From Ramlibacter montanisoli (GTDB taxonomy: Bacteria > Pseudomonadota > Gammaproteobacteria > Burkholderiales > Burkholderiaceae_C): 64,000 bases of DNA. The DNA is taken from the NCBI RefSeq assembly GCF_013087525.1, contig NZ_JABFCS010000001.1, positions 2,356,001-2,420,000 on the forward strand. The letters are read 5' to 3'. The position numbers and the translations under genes were made by a program. A model generated the notes under the pieces. The model did not search any database, was not told where the DNA came from, and saw only the letters and a list, made by a program, of their open reading frames with translations. Of the stretch, positions 9,219-17,910 are shown one piece after another. Within the stretch, counting starts at the first letter, position 1. Every line of letters begins with the position of its first letter.

Positions 9219-11207
9219 ATGTGCGGCATCACAGGCCTTCTCACCTTTGGCTCCGTCGGGCGGCCTGAGCTGCTGCACGTCGTCGGCCGCATGGCACAGG
9301 CGATCGCGCATCGGGGTCCCGACGACCACGGCGAGTGGGCCGACGCCCGGCACGGGGTCGCGCTGGGCCACCTGCGCCTCTCGATCGTCGATCTGTCCGC
9401 CGCCGGCCACCAGCCCATGGTGTCGGCCTCCGGCCGCTTCGTGCTGGTGTTCAACGGCGAGGTCTACAACCACGCCGAACTGAGGCGGGCGCTGGAGTCG
9501 GAAGGGGCTGCGCCTGCCTGGCGCGGCCACTCCGACACGGAAACGCTGCTCGCCGGCTTCGAGTGCTGGGGCGTGGAGGCGACGCTGCTGCGCTGCGTCG
9601 GCATGTTCGCGCTGGCCCTCTGGGATACCCGCGAACGGCGCCTGCAGCTCGCACGCGACCGCTTCGGCGAGAAACCCCTGTACTACGGCTGGGTGCGTGG
9701 GGCGTTCGTCTTCGGTTCCGAGCTCAAGGCCCTGCGCGCGCATCCAGGCTTCGCGGCACCGGTGTGCACCCACGCGGTCGCCGAATACCTTCGCCTCCTC
9801 TACGTCCCCGCGCCCTGGTCCATCCACGAGGGCGTGTACAAGCTCGAGCCGGGCTGCCTGCTGACGGTGCAGGACAAGCCGCCGGAAACGGCGCCCTCCC
9901 AACCGATCCGCGCCCCCGGCGCCCACGGCACGCTGTCCGTGCACCGCTGGTGGAAGCTCGCGCAGGTCGTGGAGCAGGCAGCTCGCGAACGCTTGCGGGA
10001 CGATGCGGAGGCCATCGAGGTCCTGGAAGCCCGGCTTGCCGAAGCCGTGCGGCTGCAGTCGCTCGCCGACGTTCCGCTCGGAGCCTTCCTCAGCGGAGGC
10101 GTCGATTCGTCCCTGATCGTCGCCCTCATGCAGCAGCAGAGTGCGCGGCCGGTGCAGACCTTCACCGTGGCATTCGAGGATCCCAGGTACGACGAATCCC
10201 CGCACGCGGCCGCCGTGGCCCGGCACCTGGGCACCGAGCACCACGAGTTGCGCGTCACCTCGGCGGAAGCGCGCAGCATCGTCCCCGAGCTGCCGACGAT
10301 GTACGACGAGCCCTTCGCCGACTCGTCCCAGATCCCCACCCACCTCGTGTGTCGGGCGGCTCGGTCGCAGGTCACGGTGGCGCTCTCCGGCGATGCCGGG
10401 GACGAATTGTTCGGCGGCTACAACCGCTACCTCTGGGCACCTCGCGTCTGGGGCCACGTTTCCTGGCTGCATCCCGCCGCGCGACGCGCCGTCGGCGGCG
10501 GCAGCCTGCGCGTGGCGGCATCCGCGAGCGAACACGCCGCCGTTGCCTTGCGCCACGTGCGCCATCCGGCCGAGAAGATGCGCAAGCTGGCCACGGCGAT
10601 GGAAGGCGCGCACTCGGTGGACGACCTGTATCGCAACCTGGTCGCCTGCTGGCCCGCGCCGCGCGCGCTGCTCCAGGATCCGGCGGGGCTTCCGGAGCGA
10701 CGGATGGAACTGCCGGAGTTGCCGCACGCGGGCCTCGACGGCTCGCCGGCCCGCATGATGTACTGGGACGCGCTCACCTACCTGCCCGACGACATCCTGT
10801 GCAAGGTGGACCGCGCCGCGATGGCGATCAGCCTGGAGACGCGGGTCCCCTTCCTGGACCACCGGGTGGCCGAGCTCGCCTGGCGCCTGCCGCCGCAGAT
10901 GAAACTGCGGGCCGGACAGACCAAGTGGGCACTGCGCCAGGTTCTGTACCGCCATGTGCCGCGGGCGCTGGTCGAGCGGCCGAAGAGCGGCTTTGCCATT
11001 CCCCTGGCCGACTGGCTGCGTGGCCCCTTGCGCGAGTGGGCGGAGAGCCTGCTGGAGGAAGCCGGCTTGCGCGACCAGGGCTTCCTGCAGGGGCGGCCCA
11101 TCCGGCTGGCGTGGCAACAGCACCTCGCCGGCTCGCACGACTGGAGCCAGCGGCTCTGGAGCGTGCTGATGTTCCAGTCCTGGCTGCGGACGAACCGCGT
11201 CGCCTGA
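9219..11207 (+). CDS. asnB: Glutamine-hydrolysing asparagine synthase-like amidotransferase
   Basis: A 662-aa protein that starts MCGITGLLTFG with Cys2 as the class II glutaminase nucleophile. It continues through RGPDDHGEW and FNGEVYNH to the synthetase domain with the PP-loop LSGGVDSSLIVAL (about residues 291-303) and SGDAGDELFGGYNRY. AsnB makes asparagine from aspartate, glutamine and ATP, but copies in polysaccharide loci (WbpS-like, or the XrtA-linked amidotransferase) are believed to amidate uronic acids. Its position between an acyltransferase and a glycosyltransferase favours the second role. That is inference; the gene symbol reflects family only. Confidence 0.82.
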   Translation: MCGITGLLTFGSVGRPELLHVVGRMAQAIAHRGPDDHGEWADARHGVALGHLRLSIVDLSAAGHQPMVSASGRFVLVFNGEVYNHAELRRALESEGAAPAWRGHSDTETLLAGFECWGVEATLLRCVGMFALALWDTRERRLQLARDRFGEKPLYYGWVRGAFVFGSELKALRAHPGFAAPVCTHAVAEYLRLLYVPAPWSIHEGVYKLEPGCLLTVQDKPPETAPSQPIRAPGAHGTLSVHRWWKLAQVVEQAARERLRDDAEAIEVLEARLAEAVRLQSLADVPLGAFLSGGVDSSLIVALMQQQSARPVQTFTVAFEDPRYDESPHAAAVARHLGTEHHELRVTSAEARSIVPELPTMYDEPFADSSQIPTHLVCRAARSQVTVALSGDAGDELFGGYNRYLWAPRVWGHVSWLHPAARRAVGGGSLRVAASASEHAAVALRHVRHPAEKMRKLATAMEGAHSVDDLYRNLVACWPAPRALLQDPAGLPERRMELPELPHAGLDGSPARMMYWDALTYLPDDILCKVDRAAMAISLETRVPFLDHRVAELAWRLPPQMKLRAGQTKWALRQVLYRHVPRALVERPKSGFAIPLADWLRGPLREWAESLLEEAGLRDQGFLQGRPIRLAWQQHLAGSHDWSQRLWSVLMFQSWLRTNRVA

Positions 11208-11224
11208 CCGTGGGAGCACCGCCC

Positions 11225-12364
11225 GTGAAGGTCCTGCTTTTCGCCAATACCGAGTGGTACCTGTTCAACTTCAGGCTTTCACTGGCGCGGGCGCTGCGCG
11301 ATGCCGGCCACGAAGTCCTGCTGGTGTCGCCGCCGGGCCCCTACGGCCAGAAGCTGAGGGACATCGGCTTCCGCTGGGAGTCCGCGCCCATGGTGCGACG
11401 CAGCCTGAATCCATTGCGCGAGTTCGCGCTGGTCCAGTGGCTCAGGAGGCTGATCGCGCGCGAGCAGGTCGACCTCGTGCACGGGTTCACCATCAAGTGC
11501 GCCGTGTACGGATCGATCGCCGCGCGGCTGGCGGGCATTCCGGCGCGGGTGAACGCGGTGGCCGGCATGGGCTACGTCTTCACCAGCAACGAACCGAGGG
11601 CTCTCGTGCTGCGCCCGATCATCCGCAACCTGCTGCGGTTCGCGCTCGACGGCGAAGGGGCGCGCCTGATCCTGCAGAACCCCGACGATGTCGACCTGTT
11701 CGCCCGCGCGCGCCTCGTCAAGCCGGAGCGCGTGCGGCTGATCCCCGGCTCCGGGGTCGATTGCAGCCGCTTCACCCCACCGACCGGCGAAGCCGCGCCG
11801 GCGAGCAAGGACCGCTTTCGCGTGCTGCTTCCGGCGCGACTGCTCTGGGACAAGGGAGTGGCCGAGTACGTGGACGCAGGCAGGCAGGTGCGTGCCGCCG
11901 GCCTTCCCATCGATTTCCTGCTGGCCGGCGACCCGGACCCCGGCAACCCGGCAGCGGTGCCGGAGGCGGTCATCAAGGGCTGGGTTGCCGAGGGCGTGGT
12001 CGAGTGGCTGGGGCACGTGCACGACATGCCGGGCCTGTTCCACTCCGTCGATGCGGTGGTGCTGCCGAGCTATCGCGAAGGCCTGCCGAAGGGTTTGATC
12101 GAGGCCGCGGCCTGCGGGCTGCCCATCGTCACGACCGACGTGCCCGGGTGCCGCGAGGTGGTCACCGACGACGTCGACGGCCTGCTGGTGCCCGCCAGGA
12201 ACGCCACTGCACTGGCCGCGGCGATTGTGCGCCTGCACGCGGAACCCGCGCTGCGCAAGCGCGTCGGCGCGGCAGCTCGCGCCAAGGCGGTGGCCGAATT
12301 CGACGAGCAGCGCGTGGTCGAGAGAACGCTCGGGGTCTACCGCGAGCTGATTCCAGGCCTGTGA
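11225..12364 (+). CDS. GT-B glycosyltransferase, family 4 (PglA/WbaX-like)
   Basis: A 379-aa protein beginning VKVLLFANTEWYLFNFRLS, followed by GHEVLLVSPPGPYG, typical of GT4 enzymes that add the second sugar (often GalNAc) to an undecaprenyl-linked HexNAc. The donor domain has PARLLWDKGVAEYVDA and the E-x7-E region SYREGLPKGLIEAAACGLPI. GTG at 11225 is chosen because GGGAG lies at 11212-11216; another GTG at 11210 is possible. It is the last gene of the polysaccharide operon on this strand. Confidence 0.82.
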   Translation: MKVLLFANTEWYLFNFRLSLARALRDAGHEVLLVSPPGPYGQKLRDIGFRWESAPMVRRSLNPLREFALVQWLRRLIAREQVDLVHGFTIKCAVYGSIAARLAGIPARVNAVAGMGYVFTSNEPRALVLRPIIRNLLRFALDGEGARLILQNPDDVDLFARARLVKPERVRLIPGSGVDCSRFTPPTGEAAPASKDRFRVLLPARLLWDKGVAEYVDAGRQVRAAGLPIDFLLAGDPDPGNPAAVPEAVIKGWVAEGVVEWLGHVHDMPGLFHSVDAVVLPSYREGLPKGLIEAAACGLPIVTTDVPGCREVVTDDVDGLLVPARNATALAAAIVRLHAEPALRKRVGAAARAKAVAEFDEQRVVERTLGVYRELIPGL

Positions 12365-12418
12365 AGCAAATGCCGGCGTCGCACGTGGGGCTCGCACGGA
12401 TGGCAGGAGCCCTGCGCG

Positions 12419-12811
12419 GTGGCATCATTCCATTCCTGCAAACCAAAGGGCGGGTTCGTGCTGCAGCCTAGTTCCCCGGATCCCCTGAACGAGTCACCCG
12501 CCGTGACCCAGGACCGGCCGCACCGCGCCGGCAAGCGCCTGCGCTTCACGCCCTGCGCCTGCGGGGCGTCCCACTACCGGCTGCTGCCGCGCAAATGGTG
12601 GATGCGTGTTTTCGTCGGCCGCCGGCGCTATCGCTGCCGGATGTGCAAGGCGACGCTGCTGCTGCCCGGCGCCAAAGTCAACGTCAAGCGCACCTTCCTG
12701 CGCGCCGTCGTGGTCTTGCTGGCGGTCATCGCGACCATGTACGTGGTGGAGGTGCTGCAGCAGGTCGACGAACACCAGCGGCGCAAGGGCGAAGAGGCCC
12801 GCCAGGAATAG
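12419..12811 (+). CDS. Small zinc-ribbon-like membrane-anchored protein, unknown function
   Basis: A 130-aa protein from GTG at 12419, with AGGAG nine bases upstream. After a low-complexity N-terminus it has CACGASHYRLLPRKWW, then FVGRRRYRCRMCKATLLL, so C-x-C and C-x2-C pairs could bind zinc. A single membrane helix follows (FLRAVVVLLAVIATMYVVEVL) and then a charged tail. It resembles the small minus-strand protein that ends 20 bases away: both share the pattern WW-x-R, Arg-rich, Y-x-C-x2-C. The two are probably paralogues. No function is recognised. Confidence 0.55.
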   Translation: MASFHSCKPKGGFVLQPSSPDPLNESPAVTQDRPHRAGKRLRFTPCACGASHYRLLPRKWWMRVFVGRRRYRCRMCKATLLLPGAKVNVKRTFLRAVVVLLAVIATMYVVEVLQQVDEHQRRKGEEARQE

Positions 12812-12830
12812 CCCGGGCTGCCAGCGCGCT

Positions 12831-12962
12831 TCAGGTGGGCAAGGCGCGGAATGCGTGGCGGCAGGCGGCGCAGTAATAGCGCCGCCACCGGGGAAGCAGC
12901 CTTTCCCACCAGTTACGGCGGATCCGCTGGACGACCGTGCTCTTGCATTTCGGGCAGATCAT
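12831..12962 (-). CDS. Mini zinc-ribbon protein, unknown function
   Basis: A 43-aa protein, MICPKCKST at the N-terminus and RRYYCAACRHAFRALPT at the end. Two C-x2-C knuckles separated by about 25 residues, with RRNWWERLLPRW between, suggest a minimal zinc ribbon. It resembles the core of the 130-aa protein converging on it from 12419-12811, without the membrane helix. The start is the ATG before ICPKC; an open frame extends further upstream into the region after the tmRNA but looks non-coding. Ribosome binding is weak (GGGATTTCC before ATG). Confidence 0.5.
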   Translation of the reverse strand: MICPKCKSTVVQRIRRNWWERLLPRWRRYYCAACRHAFRALPT

Positions 12963-13052
12963 GGAAATCCCGTCATCCGGCGCATGCCAAAAGCTCTCCG
13001 CACTGGCTCCGCCGTCGACGACAGAATAGCAAACAACTGCCTTCCGAATGAA

Positions 13053-13427
13053 TGGTGGAGCTGGCGGGAATTGAACCCGCGTCCGCAAGCCTTCTACGAA
13101 CAGTTCTACATGTTTAGCGATCTGGTTTGTGTCTCGCCAACCGGATCGCGCAGTCGCACGCTATCCGGCCGGCCAGCACCCTATTTTCTCGCTCCCGACC
13201 AAGGTACCCGGTCGGGGGCCAGCCAATGTAGATTACCTTGCAGCTAGGGGATTGCTCCCTTTTGCCCAGCCCATCGGCCGACTGTTGCAAGGCTCACCGG
13301 TGTTTAAGCGGCGAGGGCGAAACGTTCGTCGTTCGCAGTTGGTTTGTTTCAGATGGATTAACGAGGTAACTGAGCCTCGACATGCCCTGCTGCGTGTCCG
13401 AACCCACGTCGAAACCGGTGCAGCCCC
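13053..13427 (-). ncRNA. ssrA: tmRNA (transfer-messenger RNA)
   Basis: The 5' end reads GGGGCTGCACCGGTTTCGAC (from 13427 down) and the 3' end is the tRNA-like acceptor with T-loop GGTTCAATTCCCGCC and terminal CCA (13055-13053). This 375-nt RNA rescues stalled ribosomes with SmpB. The tag-coding segment lies at 13304-13336. The size and one-piece form are usual for betaproteobacteria. A candidate promoter lies directly upstream. No clear Rho-independent terminator was found after the CCA. Confidence 0.95.
13304..13336 (-). other. tmRNA proteolysis tag reading frame
   Basis: On the minus strand the ten codons from 13336 read ANDERFALAA and end at TAA (13306-13304). This is the degradation tag added by trans-translation. 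The C-terminal ALAA is the ClpXP/ClpAP recognition end. The tag form agrees with a betaproteobacterial, Comamonadaceae-like host. Confidence 0.93.
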
Positions 13428-13437
13428 AGGAAGACGT

Positions 13438-13464
13438 ATCTTACGGCACGCGGGGAGAATTCAA
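13438..13464 (-). promoter_or_regulatory. Candidate sigma70 promoter of tmRNA
   Basis: On the minus strand TTGAAT (13464-13459) and TAAGAT (13443-13438) are separated by 15 bases, and the -10 box ends ten bases before the tmRNA 5' G. The spacing is short for sigma70 but the placement relative to the RNA start is right. Confidence 0.5.
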
Positions 13465-13555
13465 GGGTCGGGCTGCCGGTCGGCCCCGAAAACTGCCCGG
13501 CTATAGTCGCGGCAATCGCGGGGCTGGCCCGCAAGGACATCCCTCCCTCTCACGC

Positions 13556-14620
13556 ATGACTTCCCCAGCCGTTTCCGCGACCCGCAGCGTCCTCCTCACC
13601 GGCGGTGCCGGCTACATCGGCAGCCACACCTTCGTCGCCCTGCGGGAAGCCGGCTTCGAGCCGGTGATCCTGGACAACTTCGCCAACAGCCATCCTGCCG
13701 TGCTGGAGCGGCTGGGGCGGATCACCGGGCGCGCGCCGGTGATCGAGCAGGGCGACGTGCTGGATACCGCTTTCGTGGAGGCCGTGCTTCGGCGGCACCG
13801 GCCGGTGGGCGTCATCCACTTCGCGGGGGACAAGGCGGTGGGGGAGAGCGTGGCCCAGCCGTTGAAGTACTTCCACAACAATATCGGCGGGGCGGTGAGC
13901 TTGTTGCGGGCGATGGAAGAGGTGTGCCTGGGCCAGGGAGCTTCGGGTCTGCCAACGCTCGTCTTTTCCAGCAGCGCGACGGTGTACGGCGACCCCGCCA
14001 CGGTGCCGATCACCGAGGATTTCCCCCGCAGCCACACCAACCCCTACGGCCACACCAAGCTGGTGATCGAGGACATGCTGCAGGCAGTCCTGCTCGCCCA
14101 GCCCGCATGGCGCATCGGCGTGCTGCGCTATTTCAATCCGGTGGGCGCCCACCCCAGCGGGCTGATCGGCGAGGATCCCTCGGGGATTCCCAACAACCTG
14201 ATGCCCTACGTCACGCAGGTGGCGGTGGGACTGCGGCCGCACCTGAACGTGTTCGGCCACGACTACCCCACCCCCGATGGCACGGGCGTGCGCGACTACA
14301 TCCACGTGCAGGACCTGGCCGCCGGCCACGTGGCGGCGCTGCAGGCGCTGCTGGCGCGGCCCCGGAGCTTCACCGTGAACCTGGGAACGGGCCGCGGATA
14401 CAGCGTGCTGGAAGTGGTGCGCGCTTTCGAGCAGGCCAGTGGGCGGCCGGTGCCGTACCAGCTGGTCGATCGCCGTGCGGGCGACGTCGCCCAGTGCTAT
14501 GCGGATCCGTCCCTGGCCCGCGAGCTGCTCGGGTGGGAAGCGCGCCGCAGCCTGCAGGAGATGTGCGCCGACGCGTGGCGCTGGCAAAGCGGGAACCCGC
14601 GGGGCTACGCGACGGCGTGA
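13556..14620 (+). CDS. galE: UDP-glucose 4-epimerase
   Basis: A 354-aa extended SDR. The NAD motif is TGGAGYIGSHTFVALREAG (residues about 15-33), the catalytic Tyr-Lys pair lies in NPYGHTKLVIED (about 163-167), and the product-side motif is LRYFNPVGAHPSGLIGEDP. It interconverts UDP-glucose and UDP-galactose in the cytosol and supplies galactose or galacturonate precursors to the polysaccharide locus. Start ATG at 13556 follows CCCTCCCTCTCACGC with no strong ribosome site. It converges on the acetylation pair, with only 27 bases between the stops. Confidence 0.92.
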   Translation: MTSPAVSATRSVLLTGGAGYIGSHTFVALREAGFEPVILDNFANSHPAVLERLGRITGRAPVIEQGDVLDTAFVEAVLRRHRPVGVIHFAGDKAVGESVAQPLKYFHNNIGGAVSLLRAMEEVCLGQGASGLPTLVFSSSATVYGDPATVPITEDFPRSHTNPYGHTKLVIEDMLQAVLLAQPAWRIGVLRYFNPVGAHPSGLIGEDPSGIPNNLMPYVTQVAVGLRPHLNVFGHDYPTPDGTGVRDYIHVQDLAAGHVAALQALLARPRSFTVNLGTGRGYSVLEVVRAFEQASGRPVPYQLVDRRAGDVAQCYADPSLARELLGWEARRSLQEMCADAWRWQSGNPRGYATA

Positions 14621-14647
14621 TCGCCGGGCCGGCGGCCGCCGCCGGCA

Positions 14648-15659
14648 TCAAGGGACGCTCTTGCCGCCCCCCACGAAGCGCGCCACCGTCTGCCCCGCCA
14701 GCACATGGCCCGCATTCGACCAGTGGGTGTCGTCGGGGTTGTACAGGTCCACGACCGTGTTGATGCGCCTTTCGTATTCGGCCGTCATGTCGGGCGCGTT
14801 GACTCCCGCGGCGATCAGCAGCTCGTTGATGCGCGGCGCGCGCGAACCCGGCCGCGCCTCGACGAAGCAGGTGCTGTACACGGCGGACTTGTCGGGCGCG
14901 AGCACGAAGACGAAACGCTTGCCCGCCTGCTCCACCGAGCGCTGGATCTCCAGGATGCGGGCGACCGATGCCCGGACGTCGGCGTCGCTCCAGCCCGCCT
15001 TCAGGTCCTCTTCCGCGTAGTACAGCAGCCGGTCGCTGCGCCGGCTGGAAAAGCGCGCGCAATCCTTGCGCAAGGGGACGTTGACCGTCCTGGACTTGCC
15101 CGCACCGGTTTCTCCCCGAAGGACGCGCGTGCCAGGTTGAGCGCAGTGCGCCCCAGGTAGCGGGCATCGAGCGTGAGCGGCCACCGCTGGCGCTCGTTGA
15201 TCGTCGGCCCCGCCTCGACCTCGAATGGCCGGATCCTGGCCTGCCCGCAATCCGGCACCCGGGCGAAATGCGCGATCACGCCTCTTTCGACCGATTGCAG
15301 GACGATCACGCTGCTGGACCGGTCGGCCAGCGCAACCGCCAGCCATTCCGTGAGGCAGGTCCGGTCGAGGTCGAAGGACTGGACGCTGCGCCCGCTGCTT
15401 TCCTGCAGGACGGATTGCCAGAGGTTGTCGCGCGCGAAGGAATCGCCGAGGACGAGGATGGACGCGTTGCGTTGCCGTCCGGAGGTGGCGCGGCGACGGC
15501 TATGGGCACGGCCGGCTCCCTCGGGCCGTAATCGCGTTCGGGCCACATGCCGACGCGCGTCAGGTCCCCGTGCAGCGGCTCGATCCACCACGAGAACGCC
15601 ACGATCGGAACGAAGACGACCAGCGCAACCAACAGGACATGGAGCACGTAGCGGCGCAT
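14648..15659 (-). CDS. AlgX/AlgJ-like SGNH acetyltransferase-associated protein (two apparent frameshifts)
   Basis: Begins MRRYVLHVLLVALVVFVPIV (signal anchor), then has ILVLGDSFARDNLWQ (the GDS nucleophile motif) and, near the end, NPDDTHWSNAGHVLAG (the Asp-x2-His pair), so the SGNH catalytic set is present. The three parts lie in different frames. One extra base in the CC/GG at about 15482 and one in the CCC at about 15099-15101 join them into about 337 aa. Such proteins act in the periplasm with an MBOAT partner to O-acetylate polysaccharide. The ATG lies just after the stop of the MBOAT gene (TGACCATG). Confidence 0.75.
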
Positions 15660-15661
15660 GG

Positions 15662-17219
15662 TCAGAACTGGAAGTACAGGAACTCGCTCACGCGCGTCAG
15701 GTTGAGCAGTGCGGCCACGCAGAGCAGGCCCGTGAACCAGGCCCAGGCACGCGAGGGCCTCCACGCCAGCCGCGCCTGGACCCGGGACGACCCGCGCGCG
15801 CCCTCCGGCCGGCTGGCACGGACGCCCGGAACTTCCTCATCCGAGCCTTCGCCGCACACCGGCCGGTAGCTGCGGAAGATCTGGTGGACGTTGGGCAGGC
15901 ACCAGACGATGGCGAATCCGAGCACGAGGTGCCCCAGCGCCTGTCCGGGGCTGAACAATCGGGTCGCCTTGTCGGCCATGGCCACGCCGGCATTCCCGTC
16001 ATGCCCTGCAGCATGGTCACGGCGGACGCCATGCTGTCCGCGCGGAAGAACACCCAGCCGACGACGACGGCCAGGAAGGTCAGTGCGCCGGCGGCCAGGG
16101 CCGCCGCGCGCCCTCCTTCACCCCAGCCGTGCCTGCGCCTGAATGCGCGCCACGCGTGGTTCACCAGCAGGTAGCAGCCATGCAGCGTGCCCCAGACGAC
16201 GAAGGTCCAGCCGGCCCCGTGCCACAGGCCGCCCAGCACCATGGTGGTCATCAGGTTGGCATAGCGCCGCGCGTTGCCGGCGCGCCCGCCGCCGAGCGGG
16301 ATGTAGAGGTAGTCGCGCAGGAAGCGTGACAGCGTCATGTGCCAGCGCCGCCAGAAGTCGATGATGCTGGTGGCCTTGTACGGAGAGTCGAAGTTCAGCG
16401 GCAGGCGCACGTTGAACATCAGCGACAGGCCGATCGCCATGTCGGAATAGGCGGAGAAATCCAGGTACAGCTGCAGCGTGTAGGCCAGCGCGCCGACCCA
16501 GGCCTCGAACAGCATGGGCTGCGCTCCGGCCTTGACGCCGTCGAACACCGGCGAGGCGAACTCCGCGATCGAGTCCGCCAGCAGCACCTTCTTGGCCAGC
16601 CCCAGGACGAAGATCGACAGGCCGACGGCCACGTTCTGCCAGTCGATGCGGCAGACCGCCTTGCGGGCGAACTGCGGCATCATTTCCGCGTGGTGCAGCA
16701 CCGGCCCCGCGATCAGGTGCGGGAACCAGGTGACGAACAGCGCGTAGCGGAAGAAGTTGAACTCCGTCACCTTGCCCTGGTACGTGTCCACCAGGAAGGC
16801 GATCTGGGTGAAGGTGTAGAAAGAGATCCCCAGCGGCAGGATCACGGTGGCCAGCGCGAGGTCAGCCCCGGCGAGCTGGTTGAGGTTGTCGACGAAGAAG
16901 TTCGCGTACTTGTAATACGCGAGCAGGCCCAGGTTGGCGGCGACGGCAGTGGCCAGCAGGGCCTTGGGGCCTGGAAGCCTTGGGTCCCGCCTGCGCGGGG
17001 ATGACGGGCGCGGGCGATCAGGGCGCCGGCGAAATAGTTGAAGGCGATCGAGGCCAGCAGCAGGGCGACGTAGCGCACGTCCCACCAGCCGTAGAAGAAC
17101 AGCGAGGCGATCGCCAGCCAGAGCGTGGCCAGCGCATGGCTGCTGCGGCCCACCAGGTAGAAACCCAGGAGCACGACGGGCAGGAACGCGAAGAGGAACG
17201 GGTAGGAATTGAAAAGCAG
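15662..17219 (-). CDS. AlgI-like MBOAT O-acyltransferase (two apparent frameshifts, internal repeat)
   Basis: An integral membrane protein with LLFNSYPFLFAFLPVVLLGF at the start, ISFYTFTQIAFLVDTY, DFWRRWHMTLSRFLRDY and the MBOAT signature GGLWHGAGWTFVVWGTLHG. It moves acetyl groups across the membrane for its SGNH partner. Two breaks, at about 15990 (GGG to GGGG) and about 16990 (GGG to GGGG inside a repeat element), restore about 519 aa. No ATG, GTG or TTG precedes the conserved N-terminus; CTG at 17219-17217 is the only candidate, otherwise GTG at 17174. The repeat at 16970-17006 is translated between membrane segments. Confidence 0.78.
16970..17006 (-). repeat. Dispersed palindromic repeat inside the MBOAT gene
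   Basis: On the minus strand it begins CGTCATCCCCGCGCAGGCGG and ends with CCCAAGGCTTCCAGG. A closely similar copy lies at 57731-57767 and a looser one at 32452-32496. The palindromic core is CCCGCGCAGGCGGG. Here it is within coding sequence and would be read in frame if one G were restored. Confidence 0.75.
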
Positions 17220-17235
17220 GACGACCCCGCGTGGG

Positions 17236-17910
17236 TCAGGCCGCCTGCCGGAACTGCAGCAGCGACAGCAGCGCCATCGGCGCCTCGATATGCCGGTCCG
17301 CGCCCCAGTCCTTCACGTCCACGCTGCCGAGGTAGCCATAGGTGGCCGCCACCGTGCCCATGCCGGCGGCCTTGCCGGCCAGCACGTCGCGCATGTCGTC
17401 GCCCACGTAGATGCATTTCGTCGGGCACACGTCCACCTGCCGCGCCGCCTCCAGCAGCGGCGCCGGATGCGGCTTGGCATGCGGCGTCGAATCCCCGCCG
17501 ACCACCGTGCGGGCGGTGGAGAACAGCGTCATGCCCTTGGTCAGCGGGCCGGTGAAGCGCATCGACTTGTTGGTCACCACGCCCCAGGGCACGCCCTGGT
17601 CCACCAGCGCCGCGATCATCTGCGCCACGCCTTCGAAGGCATAGGTGCGCTGGGTCATGCAGCTTTCGTAGTTGCGGAAGAACTCCTCGCGCATGGCGGG
17701 GAAGTCGGGGTGTTCCGGCGTCATGCCGAAGGCCACGCCCAGCATGCCGCGCGCGCCGGCGCCGGCCATGGGCCGGTACCGGTCCAGGGGCAGCGAGGGC
17801 AGCCCGCGGTCCGTGCGCATCTTGTCCGCCGCCGCACCCAGGTCGGGTGCGCTGTCGATGAGGGTGCCGTCCAGGTCGAACAGGACGGCTTTCACGTCTT
17901 GCGCAAACAT
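17236..17910 (-). CDS. gph: Phosphoglycolate phosphatase
   Basis: A 224-aa HAD hydrolase. Motif [17 protein letters not shown] (residues about 9-24) holds the nucleophile Asp, motif II is GVVTNKS and motif [15 protein letters not shown]...YVGDDMRDV. It dephosphorylates 2-phosphoglycolate, a by-product of DNA repair. ATG at 17910 overlaps the ubiG stop by one base (TGATG), the standard ubiG-gph pairing of Burkholderiales. A literal reading fuses it to the N-terminus of ubiG, because ubiG is frameshifted. Confidence 0.9.
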   Translation of the reverse strand: MFAQDVKAVLFDLDGTLIDSAPDLGAAADKMRTDRGLPSLPLDRYRPMAGAGARGMLGVAFGMTPEHPDFPAMREEFFRNYESCMTQRTYAFEGVAQMIAALVDQGVPWGVVTNKSMRFTGPLTKGMTLFSTARTVVGGDSTPHAKPHPAPLLEAARQVDVCPTKCIYVGDDMRDVLAGKAAGMGTVAATYGYLGSVDVKDWGADRHIEAPMALLSLLQFRQAA

